A DNA stretch of 64,000 bases from Vibrio hippocampi (GCF_921292975.1 NZ_CAKLCM010000002.1:1302001-1366000), one strand, 5' to 3'. Counted from the stretch's first letter, positions 35,786 through 47,127 are shown. Numbers and translations: made by a program. The notes: generated from the sequence alone by a model not told the origin.

Positions 35786-38700
35786 TATAAATCACCTTCT
35801 GTTGCACTTTTCTTCTTCACTGGAGGCTTCCAAGAAGGACCATCCGGGAGTTGTTGAGTATTCATTTGTAATTTAACTCCAGGCTCAACTTCACGCATAG
35901 ACATAGGAACAGTAAATCGCCCCCACTCGCCTATTCCAGGTTTATTAATCAAAGCAATCTTCGAGTCGACGCTTTCCCCTTTCTTCTCATAAGCCACCGT
36001 ACGACCTGGAACATGAGTCTCTTTTACCCACTCATCAACTCTCTGTTTAATAGCAGCGCTGGCTAATTTCTTTGACTCGGAACTCTCTTCAACCAAGTGC
36101 ACCCTATCCGTAATTGAGCTGATCGTTGTTTGAACAATACTTGAACTTGGCGATTTTAGTTTTGCTGCCCCATCATTGGGGTTCAACTTGTCATCGCTTA
36201 AACGCATTAAACTCAGCATTGAGCCTGTTAGGCCTCTATCCATCGCTCGAGGAGAAAACGGAGTCACTGATTGCGCTTCAACATGTTTGTAGAATGTCGA
36301 ATGATAGTGCTCGAAAGTTTCGTAGTGAGATAGATCTCTCGGCCTTGACCATGTCAAAACAGTACAAACTAGCCCTGGGAAACTACGTCCAACACGGCTG
36401 GTTGCCTGGATATACTCGGCAGTACTCTTAGGTTGACCATTGACTGCCATCACACCGAGTCTATTAACGTCAACCCCAACTGATAACATGTTGGTTGCTA
36501 GTACCACATCAATAGCGCGACTTTCTCCCTCACCCCACCTAGTAATATACTTACCTTCGACGGGATCGAAATCTGCCTTAAATTTAACCTCTAGCTGATC
36601 AAGATATTTAGGGATGTCTTGGCTTGATACACGAGAAGTCAACTCTCGTATATTGTTGACACTTCGCTGCTGCAATCCAGGTCGATCAACCAAACTCATT
36701 TGCACTCGGTAAGAACGAGTTTGAACATCATCCTCGGCTAGTCGTTTCATGCCGCCTAATTCACGTAAAGAGTTAAAGTAACCAACACTCGTCATGTAGG
36801 GGTCAGCTACTTGACCAAAGCGTTCAAACAATGCTTGAGATGCTGTCAAAAATGCTGTGTATACTCGTATTAATACTGCAGGTCTTGCGCTGCCAGGGGA
36901 ACACACTCCGATATAACGGCGACCATAGTGATCTTTGATTGGTCGCTGGACAGAAAAAAAGTTGTCTTCAATATCTAAGCCATGTGGGGGAAATACTGCG
37001 ACTTGACGATTAAAAACGCCACTAACTTGTTGCTTTGCTTTCCTCACCGTTGCTGTTGAAGCAATAACTTTTGGTCGAATAAACTTACCGCCAAGTGTCC
37101 ATGAACACAACTCATCGACTGCCGTTTCATATAAGCCCACCATCGTCCCTAGTGGACCACTAATTAGGTGGAACTCATCTTGAATGATGAGATCCGGCGG
37201 ACGGATTTCAGAAATAGCTTTAACTTTTACTGTTGGGCCTGCTTTAGATTTAGGGTGGTTACCATTACAGGAATTCGAGTCCGACCAGATCAACCCATGC
37301 CGTTCGCACTCAAGACTTGCTTTACCAAACAAATTTCTGATTTCACCTCGCCACGCCATCATTGCAAACTTGTCTACCGTGGCAATCATCATTGAAGGTG
37401 GGCGGTGGTACATCTCTTCATCAACGACTAAAGCAGGAATACCCGGATGTGCTGATTTGGCTGACTTACCTTTAGAAAACTCACAGCGTGCTTTTTTATC
37501 CCCACAGTAGATTGCTGTTTGTAACTTATCCTTGTTAACCTCAATATGCTTACCTGGTTCAATCTCTTCCCCACACCACGGACAACTCGTTAACTGAGCC
37601 GGTGATGAACCTCCTGCATTGTATTTATCAGGGTCTCGAATATCTTTTATCGCTTTTGCGCTATCATCAGTGCTACCGGGCGCCACCTTATTGCCAACCC
37701 ATAAGCCGATAGTAAATGGTGTTTCGCCAAGCCGCATATCACCATTTTTCACAGACTCTTGACGAATAACTTCCATTGCACAAATCAATGTAGTCGCACG
37801 TTGAAACTGCTGGAGCGTAAGCAGTCTTAGGGTGTAACGCATTATTACGGCCAGACCTCGGCTTGCATCATACCCTCCCAAGTTGCCCTGAAAACGACGA
37901 ATCGACATAGTGAATGCAGCCACACCAAGGTAAGCTTCTGTTTTACCACCACCAGTTGGGAACCATAACAAGTCGGCGAAAGACTCAGCCGACTCCGTTC
38001 TATCTTGATGATCAGGCTGTGCTAAAGCAGGAATAGATAACAGAAGAAATGCAAGCTGGAATGAACGCCATGAGTAGTTTTTTGGATCTTTATAAAGTTC
38101 GTCAACTTTTATGGCTTTATCGGTTCTACGTTTATGGGCGTAAATACTCTGAACACGTTGCTTAGCCATAGCAAGGTTTGCAAAACGAAATGCTTCCAAT
38201 GCATTGTCGTTTTCGGGATCTGCTAATACCTCTATGCCTTCCTTTAAGCGCTGATTTATTTCCGAACAACTAGCAATAGCTCGATATGCAGCATCATCAT
38301 GATTGACGACATCATCACCTATTCGGTGTTTCTGCTCATCTATCCAAGCGGTGTAATCGTCGGTCATCTGAGTTAACGCAACGACAAGCTCTTCTCTTGT
38401 CATTTCAGCTAACTTCAGCATATTCAAATAGCCACCGGATACCATTGCCTTTAGCGCTGGCCTGTCCCCATCACGGAGGCCTGGAACTTCCGTTACTGGC
38501 ACTTCATATTGTGGCATGACAACGGTTTTGACTTTCGACGCCCTCTCTACGTCCTCTGATGACACATCTGCATGAACAGCGATACCGTGACCAGAGGCAA
38601 ATTCTACTTGGTTACGATAAACCATTTCCAATGATTCACGCTCCAAGTCCTCACCATCAGGCTTTAGTACCGGGCGCTTGCGGAAAACGTCTTTTCTTGA

Positions 38701-39783
38701 GGATTCGCTAACAGCAGAGGCTGAAATCTCAGGTTGAAAAACCCACGCTGTATCTCTGTTTGACTCTGGTTCTTCTTGTGTATTGACCAAGAAAACTGTA
38801 ACAAGTCGATCGCCATTTTCATTCGGCTTTCTCACGGTTCCTTGAATAACGACATTAGAGTTTTCTTTGTCGATAGCAACAGGCTTAATCGACCCCGTTT
38901 CTAATGGTAAGTTTATGGAACCACCACAAGGTATACGTTGCCAAACTTTAACTTTAGCACCTTGCGATTCTTCACCTGTTTCAGGATCAGTATGAGTCTT
39001 GTACATATCATGCTCATAGAAGCGCTGATAACGTCCCCAAGAGGCTTGAATCTCAATACTTTTTTCCTCACCAGACACACAGAATGTAAAACCCATGCTT
39101 GAGGGAATTAATGATTGGTTACTCGCAGCATCGACTTCTTCGCTAGATTCAGGATCTGGTTTAACGCTGCTAGACGGCGAGTCAGATTTCGTCGAGGTAG
39201 CTTTGACGATTAAATCCTCTGGGTCTTCATCCTCATCTCCAGAGCCATCAATACCAAACTCTCCACCTTTTTCAGCAGCATCTAATGGTGCTAAACGACC
39301 GACGAGGTAACGGTCACGCACACTCATATCAAGAATTTGCTCATGCGGTCCATTTGCTGGACCTAACAAATCATCCATCACCGCATACTGCAGAAGTTCC
39401 CTTACATAAACATCATCTTGAATAAGTGGAACCTCGGCTAGCGTTTTTCCGAGGAGATTAGGGACCTCTTCAGCAAATTTTGTCCATTCAATACGTGATA
39501 CTTGACCAGAACACGTAAATGGTACTGCCACAGATAGTTCAGATTTCAGGTACTTATCGAAAAATAACGTTGTTGAATCTAAATCACTACGTTGCCGATA
39601 AACCCGTCCTACACCGAGTAGTGCATTTGCGCTATCAACTACGAGTACCCAACAGCCTTCAACAATACCTGAGAATATTTCTCTCTTACCATGCAACTGT
39701 ACGCAATAATTCGCACAACGCGAATTACTTGGTTTAGTAGTGTTTAGTGCAATAAATGCTTTGTTCTTAGTTATCCTAACCAT
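35785..39783 (-). CDS. drmA: DISARM helicase DrmA (SF2)
   Basis: A 1332-residue SF2 helicase. The Walker A motif in WFPTGGGKTEAY is at about residue 608, the DEFH box (IIQDEFHLISGPLG) at about 868, and the C-terminal motif VI (ATSRVGRSFPG) at about 1128. A zinc-binding pair CPWCGEE lies near 735. An acidic, Asp/Glu/Ser-rich linker (about 160-225) precedes the helicase core. DrmA with DrmB is the DNA-sensing, translocating part of DISARM. It begins 7 nt after drmMI. Length matches class 1 DrmA proteins. Confidence 0.94.
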   Translation of the reverse strand: MVRITKNKAFIALNTTKPSNSRCANYCVQLHGKREIFSGIVEGCWVLVVDSANALLGVGRVYRQRSDLDSTTLFFDKYLKSELSVAVPFTCSGQVSRIEWTKFAEEVPNLLGKTLAEVPLIQDDVYVRELLQYAVMDDLLGPANGPHEQILDMSVRDRYLVGRLAPLDAAEKGGEFGIDGSGDEDEDPEDLIVKATSTKSDSPSSSVKPDPESSEEVDAASNQSLIPSSMGFTFCVSGEEKSIEIQASWGRYQRFYEHDMYKTHTDPETGEESQGAKVKVWQRIPCGGSINLPLETGSIKPVAIDKENSNVVIQGTVRKPNENGDRLVTVFLVNTQEEPESNRDTAWVFQPEISASAVSESSRKDVFRKRPVLKPDGEDLERESLEMVYRNQVEFASGHGIAVHADVSSEDVERASKVKTVVMPQYEVPVTEVPGLRDGDRPALKAMVSGGYLNMLKLAEMTREELVVALTQMTDDYTAWIDEQKHRIGDDVVNHDDAAYRAIASCSEINQRLKEGIEVLADPENDNALEAFRFANLAMAKQRVQSIYAHKRRTDKAIKVDELYKDPKNYSWRSFQLAFLLLSIPALAQPDHQDRTESAESFADLLWFPTGGGKTEAYLGVAAFTMSIRRFQGNLGGYDASRGLAVIMRYTLRLLTLQQFQRATTLICAMEVIRQESVKNGDMRLGETPFTIGLWVGNKVAPGSTDDSAKAIKDIRDPDKYNAGGSSPAQLTSCPWCGEEIEPGKHIEVNKDKLQTAIYCGDKKARCEFSKGKSAKSAHPGIPALVVDEEMYHRPPSMMIATVDKFAMMAWRGEIRNLFGKASLECERHGLIWSDSNSCNGNHPKSKAGPTVKVKAISEIRPPDLIIQDEFHLISGPLGTMVGLYETAVDELCSWTLGGKFIRPKVIASTATVRKAKQQVSGVFNRQVAVFPPHGLDIEDNFFSVQRPIKDHYGRRYIGVCSPGSARPAVLIRVYTAFLTASQALFERFGQVADPYMTSVGYFNSLRELGGMKRLAEDDVQTRSYRVQMSLVDRPGLQQRSVNNIRELTSRVSSQDIPKYLDQLEVKFKADFDPVEGKYITRWGEGESRAIDVVLATNMLSVGVDVNRLGVMAVNGQPKSTAEYIQATSRVGRSFPGLVCTVLTWSRPRDLSHYETFEHYHSTFYKHVEAQSVTPFSPRAMDRGLTGSMLSLMRLSDDKLNPNDGAAKLKSPSSSIVQTTISSITDRVHLVEESSESKKLASAAIKQRVDEWVKETHVPGRTVAYEKKGESVDSKIALINKPGIGEWGRFTVPMSMREVEPGVKLQMNTQQLPDGPSWKPPVKKKSATEGDL

Positions 39784-39790
39784 TCAACCC

Positions 39791-42700
39791 TTATCCTTGT
39801 TCAGCCTCATGTCTAGCTTTGTTCAACATTGAGAGGCGATATAAGATTTCTTCTCTAGCTTTCTCACTAATAGTAAAGCGAGTATTTTTTCCTTCAGGTA
39901 AATAACCCACACAGTGAAACCCATACTCTGGTTCCAAATCGTTGAAACCGTAGGCGGACAAAACAGCGTCGTTTAGAGCGATTTGCTTTTCTCGCAACGC
40001 ACTAATCTCAAATGAATATAAAGCTTGATCATGTAAATCATTATAAAACTTTGTCATACCTTTTTGATTTTCAAGCATATATCTTGCTCTCAAATCAAAA
40101 AATTCTCGCCCCATTCGATTTAAATCGTCATGTGTACCTTCCAGCACTTTTTCTGGAAATGGGAACGTTTCAAATATATCACCATGAGTGTACCTAAGAC
40201 GCTCATGCAACCTTGAACCATGTTCAAAGGCCCACACTGCATGGAAGTCTGATGATAAACATGCAAACAAAGACATACTGTCACTTGTTACTACACATAA
40301 TGTATTAGCGTAAATATACCTGTTAGGAACAAATGTGAAACATGGGTATTTGGTCGCTCCAGTTGCAAAAACCAAGACCTTCTCCATCGGTTCCTGCATT
40401 GCATCCCAATGTTTGGGATGCTGTTCAAATGAATGCCCCCTTCCAACCTTATGATACAACTCTGGTCTTGGTCTCAAATGTCTCCACCAATATTCCTGAG
40501 CTCCTTTATCTTTACCAGATAACCTCTCTTGCTTTACATTTTCCTCTAAATGCGCAAATGGCAATTCATATTTTTCAGCTTCTTCTATCTCCCAATCAAA
40601 AAAGGAAATAACCTTCCTTTCAGGAGAGTGCGTAAAACTCTGGTTTACTTCTCTACCAATTAAAAAGTCAAAAATCACATTTTTAGTTTCAGGCTGCTGC
40701 TTCACCCACTTTTCTGTTGTGTCTGAGTCAACCAAAAAACCATCCCCAAGGAGGATAGTACCTTGATAAACCATTTTTTTATTTGAGTTTATTTTTACAG
40801 GGGACCAGTTATCTCTATGGCTTAAACTTGGAGATATATAATCAACTTTCTGACCATTTATGGTTTTTTCTCCAGTCCAGCTCCCTTTGTATAAATGCAC
40901 TCGGCTAGTAACTACACTTGCATTACCGGGCCAAACTTCGCTGGGTACAGCCTGATAAATGCTAGCACCTATTGCCAACATTTGAGATAGTGATATGTCT
41001 CTCGTATTTCCTTCCGCAATGGTATTAACTGCAATCAGTCCCATTGTACTATTGGGAGCTAGTAGCTTATAAGCCTGTAAGAAAAAGTAGGCAACTAGGT
41101 CTGCAGAACCTCTTTTACCATCAGCTAAACATTCAACTAAATAATCGCGATAACATGTACCCATGAATCCCGTTATTTTTTGACCACCAAGGAAAGGAGG
41201 ATTTCCGACAATTGCGTCAAAGCCACATTTTTTGGTACTGAATACCTCTGGAAACTCTAAACACCAATGAAAGGCCGTTCTTGCTTTTTTCCTGTCTGTT
41301 AGGTCAGCAGACAATCCATCTAAGGCTGTAGACTTCAAGTAATGAGTACACTCTAAATCACCAGCTATGGATTGCGGTAACAAAGCGGCAAGAACGGAAG
41401 TGTCAGCTAACTTTCCACCAGACTTTAATTTCATACCAACCAAGGCATCTGCTACTAACTTTGGAAACGCTATTGCTTCTTTAACCTGATCAGCCGTGAG
41501 TACCATTTCCGCTATATCAGACACTCTATTGATATCATGAACTGCAATTTGTTTTCTCAGTTCTGCAGCATCTGTTACCCGCTTTTTTACTTGCTCTGCA
41601 ATAGGTAGCTCTACCAACTGTGATTTTTTAGCTTGAGATGGATTTAAATTTAAGAAACAGAGCTGATCTAGGTTATGTATACCTAGTAAACTGTCACCTG
41701 ACTTTAGATTGTGATCTAAAAAGCCAAAAGGTCGATCCTTCGATAAAGTGACAAGCCAAATTGATAGTTTTGCTAGTTCAACCGCTAGCGGGTTGATATC
41801 AACACCATAGAGGCAACGTTCTGAGATTAACCGCCTAGCGACAATCAAACGCTCTTCAGCATCAATTGGCAACAACTCCATAGTTTCATCGTGAGTCGTT
41901 GCTCCCTTCACTGTGACAAAAACACCTGTTTGTTCGGCTATTAACCATGATTCACACACTCGTTCAGCCAGCCATCGACACACTTGAACAAGAAATGCAC
42001 CAGAGCCCATTGCTGGGTCACAAATTTTTAGACCAAGTAGTTCTTCTGGTGACTTCAACTGCCACTCTTCTCGAGGTTTTCCTTCTGCTGGTCCGACATA
42101 AACAACTGCCTCAAGCGTTTCGGTCACAATAGATTCGGTTAATGACTTAGGCGTGTAGTGAGAGCCTGTCTCTCGCCTATCAGAGCCAGTTGTCAACATG
42201 AAAGCATTTTTAGGATAAAGTAGCGGATTACCCCAAGCATCAAACCTTAGAAAGTGGTAATAAGGTTTAATACGCTGACACAGTTCCATATCGTTATAAC
42301 AAGCTACCAGGAGCTTATCGACATCTGCGTCTGTCACTTCTTTATTCAAATCATTCGTGATTCGAGATGGAGAACTGCCAGTGCGTTCTTTGAGAAGTTT
42401 CTTCAATGCAGGCAAGCCATCAAGAGCAGCTGAGGCTAACTCCCCTAACTGGACCCAAGGCTTTTTGCAGCTTTTGCTACCAGATAACTCCAACGTAACA
42501 TCAGAAGCTCGTTTTACTGTCTGCTCCAATAGACCCTCATAGACATAACCAATTTGCTCTACATCTAGCGCTCGATAAGACAGTGTTCTACCTTGATACA
42601 ATTGAATGGCATCAAGGAACAATAAGACAGTTCGATTATCAATCGGTAGCGGCTTGGCTTCTTCTTCAAGCCAGCTACTACCTTTCTTTCTACCTTCCAA

Positions 42701-43843
42701 GAAAGGGAACCTATCAGGATCAAAAAGCGAGCCGCCCAATGCTGGCATACGCATATTTTCATGCTCAACACCGGAATAAACAGATCGGAAGATAGCTAAT
42801 AAACGCGCCCATGCGTTTTTACGATAAGAGAGCACTTCATCACCATGTAAACTCGCTTCTTCTCTCAACTTAGCTCGCAATGTCGACATTGCATAATTAG
42901 CTTCATAGGCTTGATCACCTAAGAGCAATAGACCACGTTCTTCCGCACAAAGTAAAAATACCAAGCGCATCATTAATGTTAAGCCAGCCTCGTATAACTC
43001 TTCAGGCTCAACGCCTTCCAATAGCTCTCCATTGTGATCATGATTAATGCGGTCAATTGACTGAATAAGCACTTCAACCGCTCGACTTACTTGAACACCA
43101 AGTGTTTGAGTGACATCATCTTGATGCTGCAATGATTCATCAATTAACTCTGGGAGAGTTTTAGCTTCATCAAAGCCGTTAAATACAACTCCTATGTTAA
43201 ATAGGCTATAGAATGCTTTTAACGTTATAGGTTCTAGCCCCCATAGACGAGCATACCAGCTGGCATAGGTCGTTATTCCCCCAACAGGAGCATCAATGAA
43301 CATCCATTGTTCTCCATTTGTGATCAGCCCCAGTCTAGTTCCAACACCTCGACATAAATGTGCCATGCGTTCTGCTGGCGTTGTAGACCAGCTGTCCCCC
43401 GGAAATACTTCACTCAGAGCCGTACCTGACGGATAGGTTTGTATCAACATATAAGGTTTGGTTTCGTCACTAGCAATGACCGCATAATCTGGTTTTATTG
43501 TTACTTGATGCTCCGGAACAGTGGCCGCAATGGAGTCATGCATCTGAGGTTGCTCTTTGAGTACATCTCCATCTCCATCCTCATCTAGTTCCAAGCCAAA
43601 TTTCAACACCCAGTTGATCCATTGATGGTGAATCTTGTCTTTGATTTTTAGATCTTCTAGAACATCACTATCAATGACTTCACGCCATTCATCGTACGTT
43701 TGACGAAACTGTCTCTTCTTTATTGAGTCTAGTTTTTCAAGTCCCTGCGGAAATGCTTGATTAAGTATAGGCTCAGCCAAAAACGGGCCTGATACTTCAA
43801 TGAGTGACAGCCAGTCGGCATGTTGAGTTGTGGAAAATGCCAT
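39791..43843 (-). CDS. drmMI: Class 1 DISARM adenine-N6 DNA methyltransferase
   Basis: A 1350-residue Eco57I/Type IIG-like methyltransferase. The S-adenosylmethionine motif DPAMGSGAF is at about residue 611 and the catalytic NPPFLGG at about 881; the C-terminal part (about 1000-1330) resembles target-recognition and specificity regions. It marks host DNA so that DISARM spares it. Its start overlaps the drmD stop (TGATG). The presence of this gene and drmD defines the locus as class 1. No nuclease motif was spotted in its N-terminus, but this was not tested. Confidence 0.92.
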   Translation of the reverse strand: MAFSTTQHADWLSLIEVSGPFLAEPILNQAFPQGLEKLDSIKKRQFRQTYDEWREVIDSDVLEDLKIKDKIHHQWINWVLKFGLELDEDGDGDVLKEQPQMHDSIAATVPEHQVTIKPDYAVIASDETKPYMLIQTYPSGTALSEVFPGDSWSTTPAERMAHLCRGVGTRLGLITNGEQWMFIDAPVGGITTYASWYARLWGLEPITLKAFYSLFNIGVVFNGFDEAKTLPELIDESLQHQDDVTQTLGVQVSRAVEVLIQSIDRINHDHNGELLEGVEPEELYEAGLTLMMRLVFLLCAEERGLLLLGDQAYEANYAMSTLRAKLREEASLHGDEVLSYRKNAWARLLAIFRSVYSGVEHENMRMPALGGSLFDPDRFPFLEGRKKGSSWLEEEAKPLPIDNRTVLLFLDAIQLYQGRTLSYRALDVEQIGYVYEGLLEQTVKRASDVTLELSGSKSCKKPWVQLGELASAALDGLPALKKLLKERTGSSPSRITNDLNKEVTDADVDKLLVACYNDMELCQRIKPYYHFLRFDAWGNPLLYPKNAFMLTTGSDRRETGSHYTPKSLTESIVTETLEAVVYVGPAEGKPREEWQLKSPEELLGLKICDPAMGSGAFLVQVCRWLAERVCESWLIAEQTGVFVTVKGATTHDETMELLPIDAEERLIVARRLISERCLYGVDINPLAVELAKLSIWLVTLSKDRPFGFLDHNLKSGDSLLGIHNLDQLCFLNLNPSQAKKSQLVELPIAEQVKKRVTDAAELRKQIAVHDINRVSDIAEMVLTADQVKEAIAFPKLVADALVGMKLKSGGKLADTSVLAALLPQSIAGDLECTHYLKSTALDGLSADLTDRKKARTAFHWCLEFPEVFSTKKCGFDAIVGNPPFLGGQKITGFMGTCYRDYLVECLADGKRGSADLVAYFFLQAYKLLAPNSTMGLIAVNTIAEGNTRDISLSQMLAIGASIYQAVPSEVWPGNASVVTSRVHLYKGSWTGEKTINGQKVDYISPSLSHRDNWSPVKINSNKKMVYQGTILLGDGFLVDSDTTEKWVKQQPETKNVIFDFLIGREVNQSFTHSPERKVISFFDWEIEEAEKYELPFAHLEENVKQERLSGKDKGAQEYWWRHLRPRPELYHKVGRGHSFEQHPKHWDAMQEPMEKVLVFATGATKYPCFTFVPNRYIYANTLCVVTSDSMSLFACLSSDFHAVWAFEHGSRLHERLRYTHGDIFETFPFPEKVLEGTHDDLNRMGREFFDLRARYMLENQKGMTKFYNDLHDQALYSFEISALREKQIALNDAVLSAYGFNDLEPEYGFHCVGYLPEGKNTRFTISEKAREEILYRLSMLNKARHEAEQG

Positions 43844-46800
43844 CAGTTCGCCTCACACAAGTTATCTGGTACCAGGAAAATTACCGCTACGGGGAATGTA
43901 CGGTCGATGTAGTTTGCGTAGCGTTTTTCGATTGCTTCGGTCTCTGCTTTTTTATCCGACTCTATTCGCTGCTTCCTTGCTGCAATTGCTACTCTGTCTT
44001 TTTTCACTTCAGTCCTCTCATCTTCTCCAAATAAGCTCAACTGTTCGTGAAGAACACCTTCGAGTGATAGCTGTTCACCAATTGAATGATCTAACTCATC
44101 AAGCACGGTAGTAATATCGTCTATCTCTTTCTGTTTAAGACGTTCAAGAGTGCTTTCCAAATTAGTAAGACGCTCTTTTGATCTTGCTTCGACAGACTGA
44201 TGAATCGATTGGGCTTGATTCGTAAACCTGGTTTTTAGCGCATCTTTCGTTTGCTGAGAGACATATGCTGGTGTTGATAGCTCAAGCCATGTGTCTATTT
44301 GATTCACACCTCGCTCTCGACTATGTCCACTGTCTTTGAGATAACCACCAGCATAGGTAATTTCTTCGTGTAGGCGGTTATGAGTCCCACCAACTACAAC
44401 TAACCTTGATGCAACAATCGCAACCACACTTTGCAGTTCTGTAGAAGGGACACTCCTTACTGTGACTCGGTGGAGCTTATCGTCTTTCTCCCAAACCCTA
44501 CTGCGTAATAGCCGCAAACACATTTGCACCAAACGATGATTTAAGTGCACCAGCACTACATCATCTCTCCCTTTAGCGACGTTATGATCAAACGTTATTG
44601 GTCTAATTTGTTTAGTGAAAGGGTGGCGTAAACCTTTGTTACAAGGAGCCCAAGAACCTGTAAACTCTGGCATTATGAACACACTTCCTTCAGGTGTATT
44701 CGTGAGAGTTATTGGCTTCAGTGGCGGTTTCTGAGCAACTTCTAAGGCTGTCTGAACAGCAGCCAAAACATGTTCAGGTGTTAAGTGAAAATCTTCTTGA
44801 GTTGAGATAAGTTGCTGGTGTAGACGCTTTATCTTTTCTTGTAAGTCTCGCTCGGCTCTAACCGCCTTTTTCGCTTTAGCCATTTTGGCTTCGGCTTGTA
44901 GTGTATTGAGCTCAGTGGCTCGACCTTCAATTAATCCCGCCATTTGAGGAGCGATGACAGGGTTTACACTCCCCATGTCTTCACGCATCGACTCTAGCTT
45001 GATAAGTGCTCTGATGATGTCATCTTTATGACCACCAACAGTGTCACTATCGGTTGCTGAGCCAGCATCAACAGGGTGCCAAATTAGAATTTCCTTTGCT
45101 TTTTGACCGTGTCGGTCGATACGACCATTCCGCTGTTCCATTACATTTGGATTGTATGGAATTTCTAAGTGTATTAGACAATTACAATGATTCTGTAAAT
45201 CAATACCTTCGGAAGCTGCATCTGTAGCTAACAATATTCTGACATCAGATTGCTCTGGATGGGTTTGAAAAGCAGCTTTAACATCTTCACGCTCTTCATG
45301 ATCCATACCTCCATTGATGATAGCTAGGCGTTTACCAGCCAACCCTTTTTCGGTAAGAATTTTCTCCAACCATTGTTGAGTTGTTCGATACTCTGTAAAT
45401 AGGATAACACGCTGATTATTCCATTTTTTACCATCTTTTAAATTGCGATTAATCCAACCACAAATAGCATCAGCTTTTGAATCTGATTGATATTGCGCTG
45501 CTTGCGCCCAACTTCTCAATTCATTGAGCAAAGATCGTTCTTTCTGACTCAGCGGTACAGCTCGACGACTTGCCTCCTCAATCGCCTCTTCTTGCGCCAG
45601 TTCAAAATCTTGGTCATTTGCGTAATCCTCTTCGGCTTTAAGCATCGCTTTTCGAAGGATTCGCTCTTCAATAGCTGTCGTTTGTTTTGATTCTGAGGCC
45701 TTGTTTAGAGTGTTGATATGTTTTTCTAGCGTCGATGCAAAAGACGCCGGCGAAGAAAACAGTCTTTTCTTTAGTAAGCCGTTGACAAACTTTGTAGCCA
45801 TCACATTTTTTGCATCGGCGTTAGATGATTCTCGACTTTCCGCATATTGATCAAGCTTTTGGTGCATGCTTCGCTCAAGCTCGGTGAAATTCACTTCCAA
45901 GGCTTGTAGTTTTCTCTTCGGATAAAGAGCCTCACCATTTTCATCGACAAGATCGGTTTTCAAACGCCTAATCATAACTTTTTGGAGCTGTTTCTCGTTT
46001 GGTAAGATGTTGCGAGAGAAACGCTGGTCATCCAGTATTTCTAGCAAGGAAGTAAATGACTCTGTGTAACCATTGTGGGGTGTCGCGGTTAAAAACAGCT
46101 TATGCTGAAAGTGAGGCGCAATTTCTCGAATAATTTTTGTACGCTGACTTGCAACAGCGTAATTCGCTGAGCCAGATGGAGCGATATTATGCGCTTCGTC
46201 AATGACCAACATATCAAACTTACGCGGGTATTCAGCCTTTGCTGGCATAGTTTCTCTGAGAAGCCTTAAACCTTCTCCACTTTTTATCCAGTCTTGCGAA
46301 GCAATAAGTCGAGGAAACGACGTCCAAGGGTTAGCATGAATCCCTCGCTCGCGGCGAAGTTGTTTCACATACTCGGTATTAACAAGTTTGAACTCCAAAC
46401 CAAACTTTTCTTGCATCTCGTCTTGCCACTTCAATTGCAAAGAAGCTGGGCAAATAATGAGCACTGTTCGAGCACGGTGGCGAATTAACATCTCCTGAAT
46501 AACTAAGCCGGCTTCAATGGTTTTACCTAGGCCGACGTCGTCTGCTATCAGAAGATTTACACGAGCCATATTGATTGCTCGAACTAAAGGATCAAGCTGA
46601 AAGTTTTCAATGCTCACACCGCTGCGAAAAGGGGCTTGTAAGAAGTTTCTATCTGCGTTGGTAGCGGCCCCCCAACGAACTGCATCTAGAAATGCATCCA
46701 GCTTGCTTGCATCATCAAAACCAGTTATTTCTGGCAAGCCTGATTTCTCAATAATGTGAGCGCCGGGCTCAATCTCCCAGATCACTTCAAGTTCTTCGCC

Positions 46801-46965
46801 TAAGCCATCTTCATCAATAGAGGATAACGTTACATAATTTTGCTTTGTGCGAAATGAAGTTGGGAGTTGTGAAGTTTTCACGTCAGCGACAATCCATTGT
46901 CGCTTTCTAACTTCAACCAGTTGGCCTGGTTCTGGAGTGACTGAATATTCGATGGTTTGTGTCAT
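43843..46965 (-). CDS. drmD: DISARM SNF2-like helicase DrmD
   Basis: A 1040-residue SNF2/RapA-type helicase. Walker A DDVGLGKT is at residues 142-149, DEAH (VIDEAHNIAPSGS) at about 254, SAT-equivalent TATPHNG near 290, and the C-terminal motifs ATDAASEGIDLQ and RNGRIDRHGQ near 590 and 640. A long charged, coiled-coil tail follows (about 860-1030). DrmD is the signature extra helicase of class 1 DISARM. It is the first gene of the tightly overlapping drmD-MI-A-B-C run; the 162-nt gap upstream (46966-47127) likely holds a promoter. Confidence 0.92.
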   Translation of the reverse strand: MTQTIEYSVTPEPGQLVEVRKRQWIVADVKTSQLPTSFRTKQNYVTLSSIDEDGLGEELEVIWEIEPGAHIIEKSGLPEITGFDDASKLDAFLDAVRWGAATNADRNFLQAPFRSGVSIENFQLDPLVRAINMARVNLLIADDVGLGKTIEAGLVIQEMLIRHRARTVLIICPASLQLKWQDEMQEKFGLEFKLVNTEYVKQLRRERGIHANPWTSFPRLIASQDWIKSGEGLRLLRETMPAKAEYPRKFDMLVIDEAHNIAPSGSANYAVASQRTKIIREIAPHFQHKLFLTATPHNGYTESFTSLLEILDDQRFSRNILPNEKQLQKVMIRRLKTDLVDENGEALYPKRKLQALEVNFTELERSMHQKLDQYAESRESSNADAKNVMATKFVNGLLKKRLFSSPASFASTLEKHINTLNKASESKQTTAIEERILRKAMLKAEEDYANDQDFELAQEEAIEEASRRAVPLSQKERSLLNELRSWAQAAQYQSDSKADAICGWINRNLKDGKKWNNQRVILFTEYRTTQQWLEKILTEKGLAGKRLAIINGGMDHEEREDVKAAFQTHPEQSDVRILLATDAASEGIDLQNHCNCLIHLEIPYNPNVMEQRNGRIDRHGQKAKEILIWHPVDAGSATDSDTVGGHKDDIIRALIKLESMREDMGSVNPVIAPQMAGLIEGRATELNTLQAEAKMAKAKKAVRAERDLQEKIKRLHQQLISTQEDFHLTPEHVLAAVQTALEVAQKPPLKPITLTNTPEGSVFIMPEFTGSWAPCNKGLRHPFTKQIRPITFDHNVAKGRDDVVLVHLNHRLVQMCLRLLRSRVWEKDDKLHRVTVRSVPSTELQSVVAIVASRLVVVGGTHNRLHEEITYAGGYLKDSGHSRERGVNQIDTWLELSTPAYVSQQTKDALKTRFTNQAQSIHQSVEARSKERLTNLESTLERLKQKEIDDITTVLDELDHSIGEQLSLEGVLHEQLSLFGEDERTEVKKDRVAIAARKQRIESDKKAETEAIEKRYANYIDRTFPVAVIFLVPDNLCEAN

Positions 46966-47127
46966 AGCTACTTATTGCTGATAGAGAAAGCAGCCTATGA
47001 TTATAGCATTGAACACTCAGTTATGAGGAGTTACTTAAACGCTAAAGTTGCTTCACATCAATAAGTTAACTGTACATTTTTCACTCTAACATGTGCAAAT
47101 CAATACTATCGAGCCTTAAAGTAAAAA

